A stretch of DNA of 64,000 nucleotides, from contig JACDDU010000001.1 in NCBI GenBank assembly GCA_013816845.1, positions 124,001 to 188,000 on the forward strand, in the 5' to 3' direction. The translations under genes were made by a program, and so were the position numbers. Positions 53,075 through 63,528 of the stretch are shown one piece after another; position 1 is the first letter of the stretch, and each line of letters starts with the position of its first letter. Source of the stretch: Gammaproteobacteria bacterium (lineage in GTDB: Bacteria; Pseudomonadota; Gammaproteobacteria; DSM-16500). The notes beneath the pieces are model-generated. The model was given only the letters and a program-made list of their open reading frames with translations. It made no database searches and had not been told where the DNA came from.

Positions 53075-54745
53075 ATGAGTGGTTCAAGGAGAGAATTTGC
53101 CTCCTATATTCCATGGCGCTTTTATCTTCTTTTAGGCTTAATAGCCTTGAGCGTCTTAGGCTTGGTTACAAGGGTCATTTATCTCGTAGTTTTTGAAAAA
53201 CCTTTCTTACAGCAGCAAAGTAATGAGCGGGTTTTGCGGAAAATTATTACGCCTGTTTTCCGGGGTATGATTTTAGATCGCAATCATTTTCCTCTGGCAG
53301 TGAGTACGAAAGTTTTTACCATTTGGTTTAATCCGCAAACGTTTTCTCCAGACACAAAATCGCTACATAAATTAAGTTCACTTTTAAAGTTATCGCCCTC
53401 TTCAATTAAAAAGCTTAGTCAAACTTATAAAATTAAAAACCGTGAATTTGGTTATTTGCAACGTGGTGTATCCCCTCAGTTAGCCAATAAAGTGAAATTA
53501 CTTGCTATTCCCGGGTTGTACGCTATGGAAACTTCACGACGTTATTATCCAGAAGCAGAAGTTGCAGCTCACCTTGTCGGATTTACTAATATTGACGATA
53601 AAGGACAAGAAGGATTAGAGCTTGCCTATAATCAATGGTTGTCCGGATCATCAGGGAAAAAATGGGTTATCAAAGATCCGTTGGGTCGAATTATTGAAGA
53701 TGTTGATCATACTGCAGAGCGACCGGGAAATGATCTTATTTTAAGTATTGATCGTCGTATTCAATACATGGCTTATCGAGAATTACTTAGTGGTATATTT
53801 ACCAATGAAGCAAGTGCAGGTTCAGTAATCGTGCTTGATGTGGAAACGGGTGAAGTGTTAGCGATGGTCAATTATCCCTCTTTCAACCCTAATAATCGCG
53901 GCAAACTGATTCCTTCTCATTTTCGTAATCGTGCTATTACCGATACATTTGAACCCGGTTCAACAATTAAAGCGTTTAGCATCGCAAGTGCATTTGAAAC
54001 TGGCCAATTTAATGCTGATTCGGTTATCGATACGGCACCAGGTTATATGCGAGTTGATCGCAATATTGTTCGTGATGGAAAAAATAATGGCGAGATGACT
54101 ATTGCTCAAATTTTACAAATTTCTAGTAACGTGGGGGTAACTAAGATTGTTTTAAATTCCTCTGCTGATCAGCTGTATAATTTACTTCACAAAGTAGGTT
54201 TTGGTGAAATCACGGGTATTGGTTTTCCAGGAGAAGAGGGCGGCTCGTTACAAAAACCAAAGGGGGCATTTACATTAGCTACGCTTGGGTTTGGATATGG
54301 GTTAGCGGTAACCCCTCTGCAATTAGCACGTGCTTATAGTGTATTAGCAAACGGTGGAATAAAAAAACCCGTCACTTTGTTAAAGGTAAATCAAGCGCCA
54401 CAAGGCGAACTTGTGATGAAGAAGAAAGTGGCTGATGAAATGTTACAGCTTCTTGAAGCCGTCTTAAATAAAGGCGGAACGGGAACCGCCGCTCGTATTC
54501 CTGGCTATCGTATTGCAGGGAAAACAGGTACAGCAAAGTTAGTAGGTGAGCAAGGGTATCAAAAGCATCGTTATGAATCTTCTTTTGTTGGTATTGCTCC
54601 TTTATCTCATCCACGGGTTATTGTGGCTGTGGTCATTCATGATCCTCAAGGGAAACAATATTATGGGGGGCCTGTTGCGGGTCCGATTTTTAAAAACGTG
54701 ATGCAAGAAACTTTACGTATTTTAGATGTACCCCATGATTCATAA
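53075..54745 (+). CDS. ftsI: Septal peptidoglycan transpeptidase FtsI (PBP3)
   Basis: 556 residues. N-terminal membrane anchor (FYLLLGLIALSVLGLVTRVIYLVVF), pedestal domain starting RGMILDRN, and a penicillin-binding domain with SxxK in EPGSTIKAF, SxN in ISSNVGVTK and KTG in GKTGTAKL. It cross-links septal peptidoglycan made by FtsW. murE follows after about 120 bases. Confidence 0.97.
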   Translation: MSGSRREFASYIPWRFYLLLGLIALSVLGLVTRVIYLVVFEKPFLQQQSNERVLRKIITPVFRGMILDRNHFPLAVSTKVFTIWFNPQTFSPDTKSLHKLSSLLKLSPSSIKKLSQTYKIKNREFGYLQRGVSPQLANKVKLLAIPGLYAMETSRRYYPEAEVAAHLVGFTNIDDKGQEGLELAYNQWLSGSSGKKWVIKDPLGRIIEDVDHTAERPGNDLILSIDRRIQYMAYRELLSGIFTNEASAGSVIVLDVETGEVLAMVNYPSFNPNNRGKLIPSHFRNRAITDTFEPGSTIKAFSIASAFETGQFNADSVIDTAPGYMRVDRNIVRDGKNNGEMTIAQILQISSNVGVTKIVLNSSADQLYNLLHKVGFGEITGIGFPGEEGGSLQKPKGAFTLATLGFGYGLAVTPLQLARAYSVLANGGIKKPVTLLKVNQAPQGELVMKKKVADEMLQLLEAVLNKGGTGTAARIPGYRIAGKTGTAKLVGEQGYQKHRYESSFVGIAPLSHPRVIVAVVIHDPQGKQYYGGPVAGPIFKNVMQETLRILDVPHDS

Positions 54746-54864
54746 CCAGGGGAGCTTTGGGACTCTTAAGAAGTTATCATGGGGTCTATAAGTTATGCGC
54801 CAACAGGCTACATCGCTTAAATATTCTGATATGATGGGTCAATCGCATTCGGTTAAAAATTCCT

Positions 54865-56340
54865 ATGCTATTAAACCATCTTCTTGAATCTTTTTTTTCG
54901 AATCTTCCACCGCGCGAAATCTTAGCCTTAACGTTAGATAGTCGTACCGTGGCACCTGGTACCTTATTCGTCGCGATTAAAGGCGAAAAGATGGATGGGC
55001 GAACCTATATTCCTCAAGCGATCGCACAAGGTGCAATTGTCGTGCTGAAGGAAGATGATACCCATAAAGTAGAAGAAGTTGATGGTGTTCTTCTGCTTAG
55101 TTTAACGGCATTGCGTGAAAAAATTGGTCCGATCGCGGCGCGATTTTATGGCTATCCGGCACAGAAACTTCAAATGATCGGAGTAACAGGGACCAATGGT
55201 AAGACATCCATTACTCACTTTATTGCGCAGAGTTTACAATCTCTGGGTACCCCTTGCGGTGTAATCGGGACACTAGGCAGCGGTTTTATCAATGGCTTGA
55301 AAAATATTGGTTTAACAACTCCTGATCCCATTTCTTTACAGCACACATTGAAAGATTTATTGGATCAAGGCAGTAAAGCGATTGCCATGGAAGTCTCTTC
55401 GCATAGCATTGACCAAGGTCGAATTAATGATCTGACTTTTAACACCGGTATCTTCACTAACCTGACTCAAGATCATTTAGACTATCACGGAACCATGGAA
55501 GCCTACGGGGCTGTCAAAAAAAGATTTTTGGAGACCTGGCCAATAAATCATTTGGTTATTAATGCTGATGATCCTTACGGCCAAAAGTGGTTGCTAGAAT
55601 TAAGTCATAAAAATTCCGTAATCAGTTACAGTTTAGAAAAACCCCAGTTTGCTTTAGCGCAATTTGCCTCAGTATATACTCAAAACTTAGAACGGCATTT
55701 AGCGGAAATGCGTTGTGACGTTATTACTCCATGGGGAAGTGGAAAACTTACTTTACCGCTAATTGGTGATTTTAATTTAAGTAACGCTCTGGCGGCTTTA
55801 AGTGCCCTTTGTTTACAAAATATTCCTTTTAACCAAGCTGTTGCTGCAATAAGCAAACTCGCACCCGTTGCGGGTCGTTTACAGATGCTAGGCGGGAAGG
55901 ATCAGCCCCTCGTGGTGGTTGACTATTCCCATACGCCTGATTCACTTGAAAAAGCCTTAATGGCGCTTCGGGCCCACACTTCAGGTCAGCTTATTTGCGT
56001 CTTTGGCTGCGGGGGTGATCGAGATAAATTAAAACGCCCTCAAATGGCTCAAGTTGCTGAACGGCTAGCAGATAAAATAATCATTACGAATGATAATCCT
56101 CGCTCAGAAGAGCCCGAGACTATTGCCGAAGAAATTTTAACCGGTTTTACCGCGCGGCACTCCGTTACCGTCCAATTGGATCGCTCTAAAGCGATAGCAG
56201 AAAGTATACGATGTGCATCGCGACAAGATTGTGTTTTAATTGCTGGCAAGGGTGCTGAACGTTATCAATTAATCGGAGAGACGAAAATCCCGTTTGATGA
56301 TGTTGAGCAAGCACTAAAATACTTAGACCGCACCTGTTAG
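54865..56340 (+). CDS. murE: UDP-MurNAc-L-Ala-D-Glu:meso-DAP ligase MurE
   Basis: 491 residues. N-terminal UDP-binding domain with LTLDSRTVAPGTLFVAIKG, ATPase motif GVTGTNGKTSITHFIAQ, ISYS.., and the meso-DAP-specifying DNPRSEEP motif. It adds meso-diaminopimelate to the stem peptide. murF, which normally follows and may overlap it, is absent: the next gene, mraY, starts after 16 bases. The stop region GGGGG serves as the mraY ribosome binding site. Confidence 0.97.
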   Translation: MLLNHLLESFFSNLPPREILALTLDSRTVAPGTLFVAIKGEKMDGRTYIPQAIAQGAIVVLKEDDTHKVEEVDGVLLLSLTALREKIGPIAARFYGYPAQKLQMIGVTGTNGKTSITHFIAQSLQSLGTPCGVIGTLGSGFINGLKNIGLTTPDPISLQHTLKDLLDQGSKAIAMEVSSHSIDQGRINDLTFNTGIFTNLTQDHLDYHGTMEAYGAVKKRFLETWPINHLVINADDPYGQKWLLELSHKNSVISYSLEKPQFALAQFASVYTQNLERHLAEMRCDVITPWGSGKLTLPLIGDFNLSNALAALSALCLQNIPFNQAVAAISKLAPVAGRLQMLGGKDQPLVVVDYSHTPDSLEKALMALRAHTSGQLICVFGCGGDRDKLKRPQMAQVAERLADKIIITNDNPRSEEPETIAEEILTGFTARHSVTVQLDRSKAIAESIRCASRQDCVLIAGKGAERYQLIGETKIPFDDVEQALKYLDRTC

Positions 56341-56356
56341 GGGGGATTGTTAGTCC

Positions 56357-57439
56357 ATGTTGCTTTCATTAAGTAATTGGCTTGCCAGTTATTTTCATTT
56401 TTTTCACGTATTTCAGTACCTTACCCTGCGTGCGATTTGCAGTATTTTAACCGCTTTAGCGCTATCTCTTCTTCTCGGTCCTAGCATTATTCGTAAATTA
56501 AGCGCCCATCGCGTCGGTCAAGTCATACGCCATGATGGTCCACAAAGTCATTTAAGCAAAGCGGGTACCCCTACGATGGGGGGAACCTTGGTCATCATTT
56601 GCATTCTCATCAGTACGTTGCTTTGGAGTGATTTATCTAATCGGTATGTTTGGCTAGTCGTATTCATTACGCTCGGGTTTGGTGCCATTGGTTATTGGGA
56701 TGATTATCGCAAAATCGTTTTAAAAGATAGCCGCGGCATGCCTGCTCGTCAAAAATATTTATGTCAATCCTTGCTTGGTTTAGGTGTTGCCCTTTATTTA
56801 TATTATTCCGCTAAACTACCTGTTGAAACCGAATTAATTACACCCTTTTTTAAAAATCTGACCTTTTCCCTTGGCCCTTTCTTTATCCTCTTAACCTATT
56901 TAGTCATCGTGGGCTCAAGTAATGCCGTTAATCTAACCGATGGATTAGATGGATTGGCCATTATGCCAGCTGTGATGATTAGCGGGGCATTGGGGATTTT
57001 CGCCTATCTCACGGGAAATTTTAATTTCGCATCTTACCTTGGCATCCCTTTTGTGCCGGGCGCGGGGGAAATTGTTGTTTTTTGCGGTGCCTTAGTGGGG
57101 GCTGGGCTTGGGTTTCTTTGGTTTAATACGTATCCTGCGCAGGTTTTTATGGGTGATGTCGGAGCTCTTGCACTCGGTGCAGCACTTGGCACCATTGCGG
57201 TGATCGTACGTCAGGAAATTGTTTTTTTCGTAATGAGTGGCATTTTTGTTTTAGAAACGATTTCAGTTATTTTGCAAGTCGGCTCTTTTAAATTAACAGG
57301 TAAACGTATTTTTAAAATGGCACCGATTCATCATCATTTTGAATTAAAAGGATGGCCTGAGCCGCGTGTTATTGTGCGATTTTGGATTATAACATTCGTT
57401 TTAGTATTATGCGGTTTAGCAACACTTAAATTAAGATGA
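56357..57439 (+). CDS. mraY: Phospho-MurNAc-pentapeptide transferase MraY
   Basis: 360 residues, ten membrane helices. Motifs: [15 protein letters not shown], the catalytic aspartates in [44 protein letters not shown] and the conserved HHH ([13 protein letters not shown]). It makes lipid I on undecaprenyl phosphate. Immediately follows murE without murF; murD starts 6 bases after its stop. Confidence 0.98.
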   Translation: MLLSLSNWLASYFHFFHVFQYLTLRAICSILTALALSLLLGPSIIRKLSAHRVGQVIRHDGPQSHLSKAGTPTMGGTLVIICILISTLLWSDLSNRYVWLVVFITLGFGAIGYWDDYRKIVLKDSRGMPARQKYLCQSLLGLGVALYLYYSAKLPVETELITPFFKNLTFSLGPFFILLTYLVIVGSSNAVNLTDGLDGLAIMPAVMISGALGIFAYLTGNFNFASYLGIPFVPGAGEIVVFCGALVGAGLGFLWFNTYPAQVFMGDVGALALGAALGTIAVIVRQEIVFFVMSGIFVLETISVILQVGSFKLTGKRIFKMAPIHHHFELKGWPEPRVIVRFWIITFVLVLCGLATLKLR

Positions 57440-57445
57440 TGAACC

Positions 57446-58780
57446 ATGCGAACTTCTGATTTACATGTTGTGGTTGGTCTTGGTGCGACGGGTTTATCCT
57501 GCGTGCGGTTTTTACGGGAACGCGGTTTTAATGTTGCGATCACGGATACGCGAGATGCGCCTCCTCACTTATCAGCACTCCTTGATCTTTACCCCGATAT
57601 AGCTCTATCACTTGGGGGATTGAGCGAAACGCTTCTTAATCGTGCCGATAGAATTATCTTAAGTCCGGGTATACCTCTCACCCATCCTGTTATTGCAAAC
57701 CAGCTAGCGCGCGGAAAATCGGTGATAGGGGATATTGAACTTTTTGCGCAATTTGTTCGCGTACCAGTCGTTGCAATAACCGGTACGAATGCTAAAAGTA
57801 CGGTCACTACACTGATCGGTAAAATGGGACAAGCGGCGGGCTTGCACACTTTAATGGGTGGCAATTTAGGCGTGCCTGCGCTCGATTTATTATCCGATGA
57901 AAAAGCTGAATTAATTGTCCTTGAATTATCAAGCTTTCAATTAGAAACGACTGCTTCGTTACGGCCTAAAGTTGCGACCATTTTGAATATCACACCGGAT
58001 CATATGGATCGCTATGCTGATTTTTCAGCTTATCAATCTGCCAAACAAAAAGTATATCGACACTGTGATGTTGCAGTTTGTAATGGGGACGATCCCCTTA
58101 CCGATGTACAAACAGTTGAGAATAAATTTTACTTTACTCTCAATAAACCATTAGCAAAGCAATTTGGAATCATTAGAAAGCAAGATGATTTCTTAGCGTT
58201 TGAGAATCAGCCATTACTAAATGTTAATGAGTTGCCTATTTTGGGCCAACATTACTATGCCAATGCTTTGGCTGCGCTTGCGATTGGGCACGGTGTAGGG
58301 CTACCGTTTGAAACAATGTTAAAAGTTTTGCAAGAATTCCAAGGGTTACCTCATCGGTGTCAATTGGTACGCGAACGCGCGCAGGTAAAGTGGTATAACG
58401 ACTCCAAAGGAACCAATGTAGGAGCAACTCAAGCTGCTATTCTTGGATTGGGAGCTACCATTCCCGGAAAGCTGATTTTGATTGCTGGCGGTTTAGGGAA
58501 AAATGCGGATTTTTCTCCTCTCATTCCCGTCATGGAAAAATACATCCGCCACGTCATTTTAATTGGTGAAGCGGCTCCTGATTTAGCAAACGTCATTGCC
58601 AATAAAGTTCCTTATACTTTTGCTTCAGACATGGCAGATGCTATTGAAAAAGCGCAAGCAAGTGCGCATGCACTCGATTGCGTACTTCTCTCTCCGGCCT
58701 GTGCAAGTTACGACATGTTTAAAAATTTCGAACACCGTGGCGAAGTCTTTACAAAGTTGGTGATGGATTTATCGAAATAA
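57446..58780 (+). CDS. murD: UDP-MurNAc-L-Ala:D-Glu ligase MurD
   Basis: 444 residues. N-terminal Rossmann part VVVGLGATGLSCVRFL, ATPase loop ITGTNAKSTVTTLIG, ELSSFQLETT, ITPDHMDRY, the HRCQ segment (GLPHRCQLVRE) and WYNDSKGTNVGATQAA. The P-loop has Ala-Lys-Ser rather than Gly-Lys-Ser/Thr (GTNAKST), as in many MurD proteins. It adds D-Glu in the cytoplasm. ftsW follows after 18 bases. Confidence 0.97.
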   Translation: MRTSDLHVVVGLGATGLSCVRFLRERGFNVAITDTRDAPPHLSALLDLYPDIALSLGGLSETLLNRADRIILSPGIPLTHPVIANQLARGKSVIGDIELFAQFVRVPVVAITGTNAKSTVTTLIGKMGQAAGLHTLMGGNLGVPALDLLSDEKAELIVLELSSFQLETTASLRPKVATILNITPDHMDRYADFSAYQSAKQKVYRHCDVAVCNGDDPLTDVQTVENKFYFTLNKPLAKQFGIIRKQDDFLAFENQPLLNVNELPILGQHYYANALAALAIGHGVGLPFETMLKVLQEFQGLPHRCQLVRERAQVKWYNDSKGTNVGATQAAILGLGATIPGKLILIAGGLGKNADFSPLIPVMEKYIRHVILIGEAAPDLANVIANKVPYTFASDMADAIEKAQASAHALDCVLLSPACASYDMFKNFEHRGEVFTKLVMDLSK

Positions 58781-58798
58781 TTTCCACCGGAAATTTTT

Positions 58799-59959
58799 AT
58801 GCGCTCATCCTTACTAACAGATCGAAAAAACTTTACAGCCCCTCCGCTGTATGACAAATGGCTCATCCTCACTCTCGTTATTATTATTGCTCTTGGCTTA
58901 CTCATGATGACATCAGCATCGATTGTGATTTCTGATAAGCTTTACCATCAACCTTTTTATTTTCTCATCAAACAATTAATTTTTTTAACCGCAGGTCTAG
59001 GCCTGGGCACTTTAATTTTTCGCATTGAAATGAATCAATGGGAGCATGTGGGAGGTTATTTGCTATTAGGCGTGATGCTTCTTCTTGCGCTCGTGCTTAT
59101 TCCTGGCGTGGGTCACAGTGTGAACGGCAGCACTCGCTGGATTGGAATTGGACCCTTAGGCTTTCAAGTTTCCGAATTAACAAAATTTGCAGTCGTTGTT
59201 TATATTGCAGGCTATCTTGTCAGGCGTAATGCTGAGATACAGCAAAAACTAACTGGCTTCTTAAAACCCATGTTAATTTTAGGTGTGATTGCTGTCTTGC
59301 TGTTACGTGAACCGGATTTCGGTGCGACGGTGGTCGTCTTAACAACAACGTTGGGGATGATGTTTTTGGCAGGCATGCGTTTACAACATTTCATAACTTT
59401 ACTGGGATTAGCAGTCAGTGCCTTAGCCGTTATTGCAATTTCTGCACCCTATCGTTTATTGCGTCTCACTAGTTTTATGGATCCTTGGGCACGGCCTTTC
59501 GATAGCGGTTATCAATTAACTCAATCTTTAATTGCTTTTGGGCGGGGTGGTTTTTTCGGAACTGGGCTCGGTAAAAGCGTGCAGAAAATGCTTTATCTTC
59601 CCGAAGCTCATACTGATTTTCTATTTGCTGTGATTGCAGAAGAATTAGGATTGTTTGGTACGTTATGTATCATTGGTTTATTTCTGCTTTTAACGTGTCG
59701 CATTCTTTTTATCGGTCGAAAGGCCCAACGACTTTGTTTACATTTTTCAGGTTTTCTCGCTTATGGATTGGGGTTATGGATTGCGATTCAATTTATAGTC
59801 AGCATGGGAGTCAATACCGGATTACTTCCGACGAAAGGGTTGACACTACCTTTAATGAGCTATGGAGGGAGTAGTCTCTTGGTAAATTGCATTGCGATTG
59901 CGTTAATTTTACGAATTGATTATGAAAATCGTTTACATCAATTAGGTATTACATCGTGA
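58799..59959 (+). CDS. ftsW: Septal peptidoglycan polymerase FtsW (SEDS)
   Basis: 386 residues with ten membrane helices. SEDS motifs: GHSVNGSTRWIGIGPLGFQVSELTKFAVVVY, REPDFGATVV, the essential Asp region WARPFDSGYQL, LPEAHTDFLFAVIAEELGLFG, and TGLLPTKGLTLPLMSYGGSS. It polymerises lipid II with FtsI. Its TGA overlaps the ATG of murG, so the two are coupled. Confidence 0.97.
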   Translation: MRSSLLTDRKNFTAPPLYDKWLILTLVIIIALGLLMMTSASIVISDKLYHQPFYFLIKQLIFLTAGLGLGTLIFRIEMNQWEHVGGYLLLGVMLLLALVLIPGVGHSVNGSTRWIGIGPLGFQVSELTKFAVVVYIAGYLVRRNAEIQQKLTGFLKPMLILGVIAVLLLREPDFGATVVVLTTTLGMMFLAGMRLQHFITLLGLAVSALAVIAISAPYRLLRLTSFMDPWARPFDSGYQLTQSLIAFGRGGFFGTGLGKSVQKMLYLPEAHTDFLFAVIAEELGLFGTLCIIGLFLLLTCRILFIGRKAQRLCLHFSGFLAYGLGLWIAIQFIVSMGVNTGLLPTKGLTLPLMSYGGSSLLVNCIAIALILRIDYENRLHQLGITS

Positions 59960-61065
59960 TGACAGAAAAAAAATTATCTCGTGTACTTATTATGGCGGGC
60001 GGCACAGGAGGGCATGTGTTTCCAGGCCTTGCGTTGGCGGCTTGTTTAAAAGCACGCGGCGTTCAAGTGCATTGGTTAGGAACGCCTTTTGGGTTGGAGT
60101 CTGATTTAGTTCCCAAAGCGAATATTAATTTCCATCCCCTCATCATTAAGGGAATCCGTGGAAAGGGATGGCGGACACTTCTCGCAGCCCCTTTCAAAGT
60201 AATTCAAGCAACGTGGGCTGCGTACTGGGAAATTAAAAAAATTAAACCCGATGCAGTCATTGGGATGGGAGGATACGTTAGCGGTCCGGGAGGTGTTGCA
60301 AGTTGGTTATTACAATACCCCCTTTTTATCCATGAACAAAATGCGAAAGCTGGCATGACAAATAAATTGTTGGCCCGACTATCAACCCGAGTTTTAGAAG
60401 CTTTTCCCAAAACATTTAAAGCCTCTCATCGTGTGGTGACAACAGGTAATCCAGTGCGTGTCGAGATTGAAAATTTAACCCCTCCGATCGATCGATTCCA
60501 ATCACGTTATGCACCTTTCCGGTTGTTAGTTTTAGGCGGAAGTTTGGGGGCGCAAGCTTTGAATGAACAGTTGCCGAAGGCCCTTGCCTTATTAAAACCA
60601 GATGAAAGGCCGCTCATTATTCACCAAACGGGAAATAAAACTTTTATCGAAACAAAGACGATTTACGAAACCTTGAATGTTCTTAGTCCTGAAATTCAAC
60701 TGCATTCTTTTATCAATGACATGAGTGAGGTTTATGCGTGGGCAGATTTGGTTTTATGTCGCGCTGGTGCGCTAACCATTGCTGAGCTTTGTGGGGCTGG
60801 AATTGGCGCGATCTTAGTTCCTTACCCATATGCAGTCGATGATCATCAGACTGCTAATGCATTATTTATGGTCAATAAAAATGCAGCTCTGTGTATACAG
60901 CAAAAAGAATTAACTCCCCAAAAGCTAGCTGATTTAATTAAAAGTTTTTCAATTTCACAAGATCAATGTTTAAAAATGGCGAAAGCAGCTTATTCATTGC
61001 GAAAAGTTTCCGTGGCCGAAAAAATTTACGCCGTGATGGCACAGGCCACAAATGCAGCACATTAA
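59959..61065 (+). CDS. murG: UDP-GlcNAc:lipid I transferase MurG
   Basis: 368 residues from ATG 59959, overlapping the ftsW stop; a GTG at 59956 also exists. GT-B fold with MAGGTGGHVFPGLALA, WLGTPFGLES, GMGGYVSGPGGVA, HEQNAKAGMTNKLL, GGSLGAQALNE and the acceptor segment CRAGALTIAELCGAG. It makes lipid II on the inner face of the membrane. murC follows after about 68 bases with its own strong ribosome binding site. Confidence 0.98.
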   Translation: MTEKKLSRVLIMAGGTGGHVFPGLALAACLKARGVQVHWLGTPFGLESDLVPKANINFHPLIIKGIRGKGWRTLLAAPFKVIQATWAAYWEIKKIKPDAVIGMGGYVSGPGGVASWLLQYPLFIHEQNAKAGMTNKLLARLSTRVLEAFPKTFKASHRVVTTGNPVRVEIENLTPPIDRFQSRYAPFRLLVLGGSLGAQALNEQLPKALALLKPDERPLIIHQTGNKTFIETKTIYETLNVLSPEIQLHSFINDMSEVYAWADLVLCRAGALTIAELCGAGIGAILVPYPYAVDDHQTANALFMVNKNAALCIQQKELTPQKLADLIKSFSISQDQCLKMAKAAYSLRKVSVAEKIYAVMAQATNAAH

Positions 61066-61133
61066 GGAATTTTTGTGTAAAATGGCAACATAACAGAAGA
61101 GTTGATTATATATAGATTAAGAAGGAGAGCGCT

Positions 61134-62555
61134 TTGAGTTGGATGTTTGAAATGGGGCATATTAAGCACGTTCACTTCGTAGGGATTGGTGGCGTTGGGA
61201 TGGCTGGGATTGCAGAAATTTTGTTAAGACAGGGCTATGTCATTTCAGGCTCAGACCTTAGCGAAAATGCGCTAACCCAATGGCTAAAAATTATGGGTGC
61301 AACCGTTTATCATGGCCACCATGAAAGTAATGTTCTCAAAGCAGATGTTGTCGTTCGTTCAACTGCGGTTGATGCCAATAATCCTGAATTAATGGCTGCG
61401 CGCGCGGCAAGAATTCCCATCGTGGCACGCGCTGAAATGCTAGGTGAATTGATGCGATTTCGTTACGGGATCGCGATTGCCGGCACGCATGGTAAAACAA
61501 CCACGACCAGTCTTATCACGAGTATTTTGGCAGAAGCGGGGCTCGATCCAACTTTCGTTGTGGGGGGTCGATTAAACAGCGTCGGTAGTAATGCGCGATT
61601 AGGTCGAGGTCATTACTTAGTGGCAGAAGCCGATGAGAGTGATGCATCCTTTCTTTATTTAAAACCCATGATTTCGGTGGTGACAAACATCGATCAGGAT
61701 CACATGGGCACATATAACAATGATTTTTCTCAACTGAAAGATACATTCTTAGAATTTTTACATCGTCTTCCATTTTATGGCTTGGCTGTATTATGTATTG
61801 ACGATCCTGTCGTTCGTGAATTATTACCGCAAATTTCTCGTCCTATTTTAACTTATGGTTTATCTGAAGACGCAGATTTCAGAACCGAAGGTTATACCCA
61901 ATCTGGGATGCAAACCCATTTCACTGTGGTTAGACCCAAAGGGCAAGTGCCAATCGATGTGATACTGAATATCCCGGGAAGACATAATGTTTTAAATGCA
62001 TTAGCAGCAATTGCGGTTGCCTCTGAATTAAAGATTCAAGACCGTGCCATTGCAGAAGCGCTTGTCCACTTTGCTGGGATTGGTCGTCGATTCCAGATTT
62101 ATGGCGATTTTGATTTACCCACGGGCGGCCAAGTTACTCTAGTTGATGACTATGGTCACCATCCCCGAGAAATTGCTGCAACCTTACAAGCAGCCCGTGA
62201 AAGTTGGCCTGATCGTCGCGTCGTCATGGTTTATCAACCGCATCGTTACACGCGTACACGCGACTTATTTAAAGACTTTTGTGACGTACTTAATTTACCT
62301 GATAAACTTTTATTGCTTGATGTGTATTCTGCCGGTGAGGCTTTTATCCAAGGTGCAGATGCACCCACCCTTGCTCAGGCAATCAAGGATCGCGGAAGAA
62401 TAGAGCCCATCTTCGTTGATAACCACAGTAATTTGCCCCTCTTATTCGCAAGTGAATTAACTGCGGGTGATGTTTTATTAATGCAAGGTGCTGGCAACAT
62501 AGGGGCATTAGCTGCAAAGCTTGCTGCAAGTTCTTTACAGGAATCAGCAGGGTAA
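61134..62555 (+). CDS. murC: UDP-MurNAc:L-Ala ligase MurC
   Basis: 473 residues from TTG 61134, which has AAGGAG at 6-base spacing; ATG 61143 is less well placed. Motifs: [88 protein letters not shown] and [13 protein letters not shown]. It is a stand-alone enzyme, without the Ddl fusion seen in chlamydiae. murB overlaps or follows by 28 bases. Confidence 0.98.
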   Translation: MSWMFEMGHIKHVHFVGIGGVGMAGIAEILLRQGYVISGSDLSENALTQWLKIMGATVYHGHHESNVLKADVVVRSTAVDANNPELMAARAARIPIVARAEMLGELMRFRYGIAIAGTHGKTTTTSLITSILAEAGLDPTFVVGGRLNSVGSNARLGRGHYLVAEADESDASFLYLKPMISVVTNIDQDHMGTYNNDFSQLKDTFLEFLHRLPFYGLAVLCIDDPVVRELLPQISRPILTYGLSEDADFRTEGYTQSGMQTHFTVVRPKGQVPIDVILNIPGRHNVLNALAAIAVASELKIQDRAIAEALVHFAGIGRRFQIYGDFDLPTGGQVTLVDDYGHHPREIAATLQAARESWPDRRVVMVYQPHRYTRTRDLFKDFCDVLNLPDKLLLLDVYSAGEAFIQGADAPTLAQAIKDRGRIEPIFVDNHSNLPLLFASELTAGDVLLMQGAGNIGALAAKLAASSLQESAG

Positions 62556-62583
62556 TGGATTTAAAAAATACGAAGGCGCGATC

Positions 62584-63522
62584 ATGAATGATTTAGTAGA
62601 AGCAGCTGAACTTGCAATACGTGGACGTTTATTAAAAAACAGTACACTCGCCGACTACACTTCTTGGCGAACAGGTGGGACAGCTGAATACATTTATATT
62701 CCTGCAGACCTTGAAGATCTTTCAATTTTTTTGAAATCGCTTCCTAAAACGATTCCGTTAACCTGGCTTGGGTTGGGTAGCAATACCTTGGTTCGCGACG
62801 CCGGGGTAGATGGTGTTGTTATCATTACCCAAGGGGGTTTAGATAAAATTACCCAAGTGCAAACTAACCAGATTCGTGCAGAAGCGGGGGTATCGTCAGC
62901 TAAACTTGCTCGAAGTGCTGCAAGACTTTCAACAACAGGACTTGAGTTTATGGCCGGTATTCCAGGCACCGTTGGCGGTGCGTTAGCAATGAATGCAGGT
63001 TGTTTTGGTGGTGAGACTTGGCAATTTGTTGAAGCTGTCGAAATGATTGATCGCAGTGGAAATATTAGAACGCGAAAATTAAGTGACTTTACAGTCAACT
63101 ATCGACATGTATTAAAGCCGGTTGATGAATGGTTTGTTGCAGGTCATTTTACGCTGCAACCGGGTGTTAAAGAAAAATCATTAGAAGCTATTCGAACTTT
63201 ACTTGAAAAGCGTAATCATTCGCAGCCGACGGGAACCGCTAATTGTGGCTCGGTTTTTCGAAATCCACCGCATGACTTTGCTGGGCGACTTATTGAAACA
63301 TGTGGCTTAAAAACACTGCGGATAGGGGGCGCAAGCGTTTCAAGTAAGCACGCCAATTTTATTATTAACGAAAGTCATGCTACCGCTGCTGATATTGAAA
63401 ATTTAATAAACCAAGTTGGCTCTATCGTTTATCAAAAAACCGGTGTACGATTAATACCAGAAGTATGCATTATTGGTAAGGCAGTAGGCATCAATGAGGC
63501 GACAAAAACCAGCAAAGAGTAA
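62584..63522 (+). CDS. murB: UDP-N-acetylenolpyruvoylglucosamine reductase MurB
   Basis: 312 residues from ATG 62584 (AAGG upstream); the frame extends upstream to 62521 but that part overlaps murC and is not conserved. Type I/II FAD fold: YTSWRTGGTAEY, LGLGSNTLVRD, GLEFMAGIPGTVGGALAMNAGCFGGE, RKRNHSQPTGTANCGSVFRNP-like segment with the catalytic Ser, and HANFIIN. It reduces enolpyruvyl-UDP-GlcNAc to UDP-MurNAc with NADPH. ftsQ follows after 6 bases; ddl, which usually lies here, is absent. Confidence 0.97.
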   Translation: MNDLVEAAELAIRGRLLKNSTLADYTSWRTGGTAEYIYIPADLEDLSIFLKSLPKTIPLTWLGLGSNTLVRDAGVDGVVIITQGGLDKITQVQTNQIRAEAGVSSAKLARSAARLSTTGLEFMAGIPGTVGGALAMNAGCFGGETWQFVEAVEMIDRSGNIRTRKLSDFTVNYRHVLKPVDEWFVAGHFTLQPGVKEKSLEAIRTLLEKRNHSQPTGTANCGSVFRNPPHDFAGRLIETCGLKTLRIGGASVSSKHANFIINESHATAADIENLINQVGSIVYQKTGVRLIPEVCIIGKAVGINEATKTSKE

Positions 63523-63528
63523 TCTTCA

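Noticed and set aside
62694-63098. 134-codon frame antisense to murB
   Set aside because: Entirely covered by murB coding sequence with conserved motifs on the plus strand.
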